Assembly (NCBI RefSeq): GCF_001012815.1
Contig: NZ_JYJP01000027.1
Location: 62,001-126,000 of the forward strand
Reading direction: 5' to 3'
DNA from: Vibrio mexicanus
GTDB taxonomy: Bacteria > Pseudomonadota > Gammaproteobacteria > Enterobacterales > Vibrionaceae
Length of the DNA stretch: 64,000 nucleotides
The position numbers and the translations under genes are program-made. The notes beneath the pieces are model-generated. The model made no database searches. It was not told the origin of the DNA and saw only the letters and a list, made by a program, of their open reading frames with translations. Position 1 is the stretch's first letter. Each line of letters opens with the position of its first letter. Below, one piece after another: positions 60,511 through 64,000 of this stretch.

Positions 60511-61713
60511 ATGATCATCAAACCTAGAATTCGCGGATTTATCTGTACTACAACACACCCTGTGGGCTGTGAAGCAAACGTAAAAGAACAAATCGCTTAC
60601 ACAAAAGCACAAGGCCCAATTAAGAATGCACCTAAGCGCGTTCTGGTTGTGGGTTCTTCAAGCGGCTACGGCCTATCGTCTCGCGTTGCTGCAGCATTCG
60701 GCGGCGGTGCGTCAACGATTGGTGTTTTCTTCGAAAAAGAAGGCACGGAAAGAAAGCCGGGCACGGCAGGATTTTACAACGCTGCTGCTTTTGACAAGCT
60801 GGCGCGTGAAGAAGGGCTTTACTCTAAAAGCCTAAACGGCGACGCTTTCTCAAACGAAGCGAAGCAAAAGACAATCGAATTGATCAAAGAAGATCTTGGT
60901 CAAATCGATATGGTGGTTTACTCACTGGCATCTCCAGTACGTAAACTTCCTGAAACAGGTGAACTGATCCGTTCATCTCTAAAGCCTATCGGCGAAACAT
61001 ACACATCAACGGCTGTTGACACAAACAAAGACGTGATCATTGAAGCAAGCGTAGAGCCTGCGACAGAAGAAGAGATCAAAGACACTGTAACTGTAATGGG
61101 CGGTGAAGATTGGGAACTTTGGATCAACGCACTTTCTGAAGCTGGTGTTCTAGCTGATGGTTGTAAAACAGTTGCTTACAGCTACATTGGCACTGAACTG
61201 ACTTGGCCAATCTACTGGGATGGTGCACTAGGTAAAGCGAAAATGGACCTAGACCGCGCAGCAACAGCTTTGAACGAGAAGCTAGCAACAACTGGCGGGA
61301 GCGCAAACGTAGCGGTACTTAAGTCGGTTGTAACACAAGCAAGTTCTGCAATTCCAGTTATGCCTCTATACATCGCAATGGTGTTCAAGAAAATGCGTGA
61401 AGAAGGCGTACATGAAGGTTGTATGGAGCAAATCTACCGTATGTTCAGCCAGCGTCTTTACAAAGAAGATGGCAGCGCGCCAGAAGTGGATGAGAGCAAC
61501 CGCCTACGTCTAGATGACTGGGAACTGCGTGAAGACATTCAGCAGCACTGTCGTGACCTATGGCCACAAATTACGTCTGAAAACCTGAAAGAACTGACTG
61601 ACTACGTTGAGTACAAAGAAGAGTTCTTGAAGCTATTTGGTTTCGGTGTGGAAGGTGTTGACTACGAAGCAGACGTAAACCCTGCAGTTGAAGCAGATAT
61701 CATCAATATCTAA
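60511..61713 (+). CDS. fabV: Trans-2-enoyl-ACP/CoA reductase FabV
   Basis: An NADH-dependent enoyl reductase of the FabV class, unrelated in sequence to FabI and less inhibited by triclosan. The 400-residue length and motifs are typical: [25 protein letters not shown] (NADH loop), [12 protein letters not shown], and the active-site Y-x8-K in [11 protein letters not shown] start at ATG 60511 ([20 protein letters not shown]) with GAAGG upstream; the codons at 60505 are two residues earlier. It follows fadE but with a terminator between, so it is probably separately expressed. Confidence 0.96.
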   Translation: MIIKPRIRGFICTTTHPVGCEANVKEQIAYTKAQGPIKNAPKRVLVVGSSSGYGLSSRVAAAFGGGASTIGVFFEKEGTERKPGTAGFYNAAAFDKLAREEGLYSKSLNGDAFSNEAKQKTIELIKEDLGQIDMVVYSLASPVRKLPETGELIRSSLKPIGETYTSTAVDTNKDVIIEASVEPATEEEIKDTVTVMGGEDWELWINALSEAGVLADGCKTVAYSYIGTELTWPIYWDGALGKAKMDLDRAATALNEKLATTGGSANVAVLKSVVTQASSAIPVMPLYIAMVFKKMREEGVHEGCMEQIYRMFSQRLYKEDGSAPEVDESNRLRLDDWELREDIQQHCRDLWPQITSENLKELTDYVEYKEEFLKLFGFGVEGVDYEADVNPAVEADIINI

Positions 61714-62136
61714 TTTAGATCGAACCAACGTTCAAAGCCAGTAGCATTGCTACTGGCTTTTTTATTGCCTAAGACTTCTATATCTGGAAAATTTAGTGCT
61801 TAAACTAGGTAAAAAAATGTTTTTCAATTGGCGATATTTACAAATTAACCTCAGTTAACTTTTCAAATATCTATATATTTGACGCTTCAAATAGTTTGTA
61901 TGAGGCTATTTTTTTTCATTTCTTTAATCTTAAATATTATTCTCCAAACACGTCCAATCTTCCTTCCATTCTCTAGCTAAAATATTCCTTAATTTCATTT
62001 ACTTATGTCTCATAATCACAGACAAAATCTAAATGGCGGTTAATGTTGTTTTATTTGAATCATTGCCAAACTTGAACGTAAGGTTTTGTTGCAAGCCAAA
62101 GTAGCTTGTGTCTTCATTAATTGTTCAAGGTGAATC
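61714..62136. other. 423-base A/T-rich intergenic region
   Basis: It starts with the fabV terminator. The rest (about 61780-62100) is A/T rich, without an open frame, tRNA-like or repeated element that I can see. It should hold the promoter of the Ig-like protein gene, but no clear -35/-10 pair stands out. Confidence 0.6.
61734..61764 (+). terminator. Terminator after fabV
   Basis: AAAGCCAGTAGC and GCTACTGGCTTT pair with an ATT loop, ending in six T. Confidence 0.93.
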
Positions 62137-63065
62137 ATGAAACTTAAAAAATCAATTGTCGCAGTAGGCTCAGCTATTTTATTCGCAGCGGGCAGCGTGT
62201 CTGCAATGGAAGGTCAAACTACTAATCAAGTCGAGGCTGAATATGAACAGCGCGAAATCCAAGCAATGGGTATTCTTGAAGACGGCCGCTCGGTAAATGT
62301 AGGAGAAACGTTGCAGCTAAGAACGATGGTTCTATACACTAATGGTGATGCTGAGTTACTAACCGATGAAGTAGAGTGGTTCAATATCCATCCCGCCTCA
62401 TGACCGTTGCGGATAACGGCGTCGTGTTTGGTGTTAAGCAAGGCACGGGGATGGTACGAGCGGAGAAAGATGGTCATCAAAGTGAGTATGCCACCATCAT
62501 TATCGGCGAAGCACCTGATGCGATAGTTGACTCTGTATCAATTGATATTCAAGAAACAGAATTGTCTCCAGGTACGACAACAACCGTCGGTGCAACTGCA
62601 AAGTTTGATGACGGTTCTAGCCGGGATGTTACCGAAAGCGTGACTTGGCATCTCAATAATGCAAGTGCGACTGGTGTAATAAAAATTGAAGGTGAAGTAC
62701 TTACAGCGCTTAAGGCTGGCGAAGTACACGTAAGAGCATCACTTGATGGTGTAACCAGTAATAACGTGAGTGTTGTCGTTGATAATGTTCACTACGTGGA
62801 AGTTGCAGCGGCACCATATACTTTTACAACACCAGCTAGTCACAATGTAGGAGATGTCATTGAAATGACAGTGACAGGTGTTGATCACGATGGAAAACAC
62901 CATGAGCTTGCTGCAGGGCAGTATACGTTCGATATTGACAACCCAGCAGTTCTTAGAGAGAACGACGAGGGTAACTTAGAAGTTATTGGTGTAGGTGGTG
63001 CTTCTGCACGGGCAAAAGTAAACGACATCGCAGCGATGTTGCCATATGCTGTGAATGCAAAATAA
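62137..63065 (+). CDS. Secreted Ig-like (BIG2) domain protein (frame broken near 62400)
   Basis: A 309-residue protein with a signal peptide (IVAVGSAILFAAGSVSA). Two or three bacterial Ig-like repeats follow: VNVGETLQLRTMVLYTNGDAELLTDEVEW, then DISIDIQETELSPGTTTTVGATAKFDDGSSRDVTESVTWHLNN, each starting with the typical Thr/Ser-rich strand and ending with ALKAGEVHVRASLDG. One A is missing near 62400 (GCCTC(A)ATGACC). No LPXTG, autotransporter or cleavage motif is seen. It may be a periplasmic or surface structural protein. Confidence 0.72.
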
Positions 63066-63228
63066 AGCCACTTAGTTAACTTTACTCAGATAATTTTAAT
63101 ATTGGCAGAGGACGTGCAGATGGTAGTAGTTAATAGTGCTATCTGCATTTTTCATACATGGTTCAACTTAATCTTGCTCTAAGATCTAACTCCGGATGAC
63201 GAAAAATATAGCGTTTAAACGAGAACAA

Positions 63229-63258
63229 AAAAACTGCCAATGATATGGCAGCTTTTTG
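63229..63258. terminator. Bidirectional terminator after the Ig-like gene
   Basis: AAACTGCCA and TGGCAGTTT-like arms (CTGCCA/TGGCAG) pair around a six-base loop, with A and T flanks, between the convergent Ig-like and transporter genes. Confidence 0.8.
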
Positions 63259-63287
63259 GTTTTTCTTAGTCCTAACCTAAACAAGCT

Positions 63288-64000
63288 TTAGCTCAGAATG
63301 ATTAAAATGGTGCCTGCTAGCGTCATTAAAATATTCGCAATGGCATAAGTACCTGCGTAGCCCAAAGCTGGAATGGTTGATTTGGCATACTCATTCACAA
63401 TGTCCATTGCAGGCGCACAGGTTCTAGCGCCAATGATTGCACCGAATAGTAGTGCTCGGTTCATCTTAAGAATATACGCACCCACTAGGTAAGCCAATGC
63501 AACAGGAACGACACTGACGATCAGCGCCAATCCAAGTATCTGTGGGCCGACTTGAGTCAGGTGCTCAAACATCTTGCCGCCAGCACTTAAACCAATACCC
63601 ACCATAAAGATCATTAGGCCAAGGTCTTTAACCATATTTAGCGCCCCTTGAGGCACATAGCCAAAGGTTGGATGGTTCGCTCTTAAAAATCCTAATGTGA
63701 TACCGGAGAGCAATAGCCCCACCGCGTTACCTAGCCGAACGAAACTTGGCCAAACGTCATAGTGATTAAGCCAAACATCACGCCGAGAATAAAGAAGCTA
63801 CAGAATGCGAGTAGATCAGCCATTTGGCTATGGATAGAGATGAAACCAATTTTTTCCGCAAGGCCATGCACACGGCTCTTTTCACCGCTCACCTGAAGAA
63901 CGTCACCTTTGGCGATAACAATGTCTAAGTCCATCGGCATTTCAATCTGAGCACGCACAACGCGGTTAAGGAAACAGCCATACTCGGATAGGTTCAAGTC
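63288..64000 (-). CDS. AspT/YidE/YbjL-family transporter (partial at the window end, frame broken near 63735)
   Basis: The C-terminal part of a putative aspartate:alanine-exchanger family transporter. The end near 64000 is a RCK_C/TrkA-C domain ([34 protein letters not shown]), followed by the second set of membrane helices ([80 protein letters not shown]). The short repeat GARTCAPA is typical of the family. One C is missing near 63735 (TTCGGC(C)TAGGT on the minus strand, expected [12 protein letters not shown]). The start lies beyond the window. Substrate unknown. Confidence 0.78.

Overview
The window is a chromosomal segment from a gammaproteobacterium of the family Vibrionaceae, most likely a marine Vibrio. 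This rests on recognisable gene families and on gene orders I recall from Vibrio chromosome 1: ppiD-comEA-cmk-rpsA-ihfB-lapA-lapB-pyrF-miaE-cysB; cysS/ppiB/lpxH; infA-bpt-aat; ruvAB-cydABX-ybgE-ybgC-tolQRAB-pal-cpoB-nadA; psrA-fadE-fabV. No phage, insertion sequence, CRISPR array or rRNA was seen. There is one tRNA gene, tRNA-Ser(GGA).

Layout. 0-9 kb: translation, envelope and nucleotide housekeeping genes (rpsA, cmk, ihfB, lapAB, pyrF), then miaE and cysB. 9-14.5 kb: a methyltransferase of unknown substrate, a three-gene ABC importer of the TrpXYZ type, and dusC. 14.5-20 kb: a UPF0149/SEC-C protein, lolA, rarA, serS and a TrpD2-like gene. 20-29 kb: ychJ, an EAL-HDOD regulator, ppiB-lpxH, cysS, tdk, infA, the N-degron transferases bpt-aat, a glycine-zipper protein and aroA. 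29-41.5 kb: ruvAB, the cytochrome bd operon behind two identical FNR boxes, the complete Tol-Pal operon and nadA. 41.5-46.6 kb: a K+-channel-like protein, a UPF0149 protein, a hybrid sensor kinase and alaE. 46.7-52.5 kb: tRNA-Ser and then a probable zinc-starvation locus: zur, a dihydroorotase paralogue lacking the first metal-binding His, a CobW/COG0523 GTPase with a His-Asp repeat, an aspartoacylase-family gene and a ShyB-type M23 endopeptidase. 52.6-57 kb: an HDOD protein, a DUF1496-like protein, a PLP enzyme and a TPR-GGDEF protein. 57-62 kb: psrA-fadE-fabV with FadR-like and PsrA-like operators. 62-64 kb: a secreted Ig-like protein and the end of an AspT/YidE-type transporter.

The strongest regulatory signals are two near-identical Zur-like palindromes (TGTTATNACATAACA) in front of zur and of the ShyB-like gene, which bracket the zinc locus. 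In front of psrA a good sigma-70 promoter is overlapped by a PsrA-like box, with a near-perfect FadR-like operator upstream. A strong intrinsic terminator on the minus strand in the same gap has no annotated gene feeding it and may end a small RNA.

A caution applies to the whole window. I count 21 single-base deletions, each breaking the reading frame of an otherwise well-conserved gene, including essential ones (rpsA, serS, cmk, lolA). Restoring one base at each site gives full-length proteins. All are losses, nearly all explicable as a short homopolymer losing one base, so I read them as sequencing or assembly errors. I annotate each such gene as one CDS over its full span and note the break.
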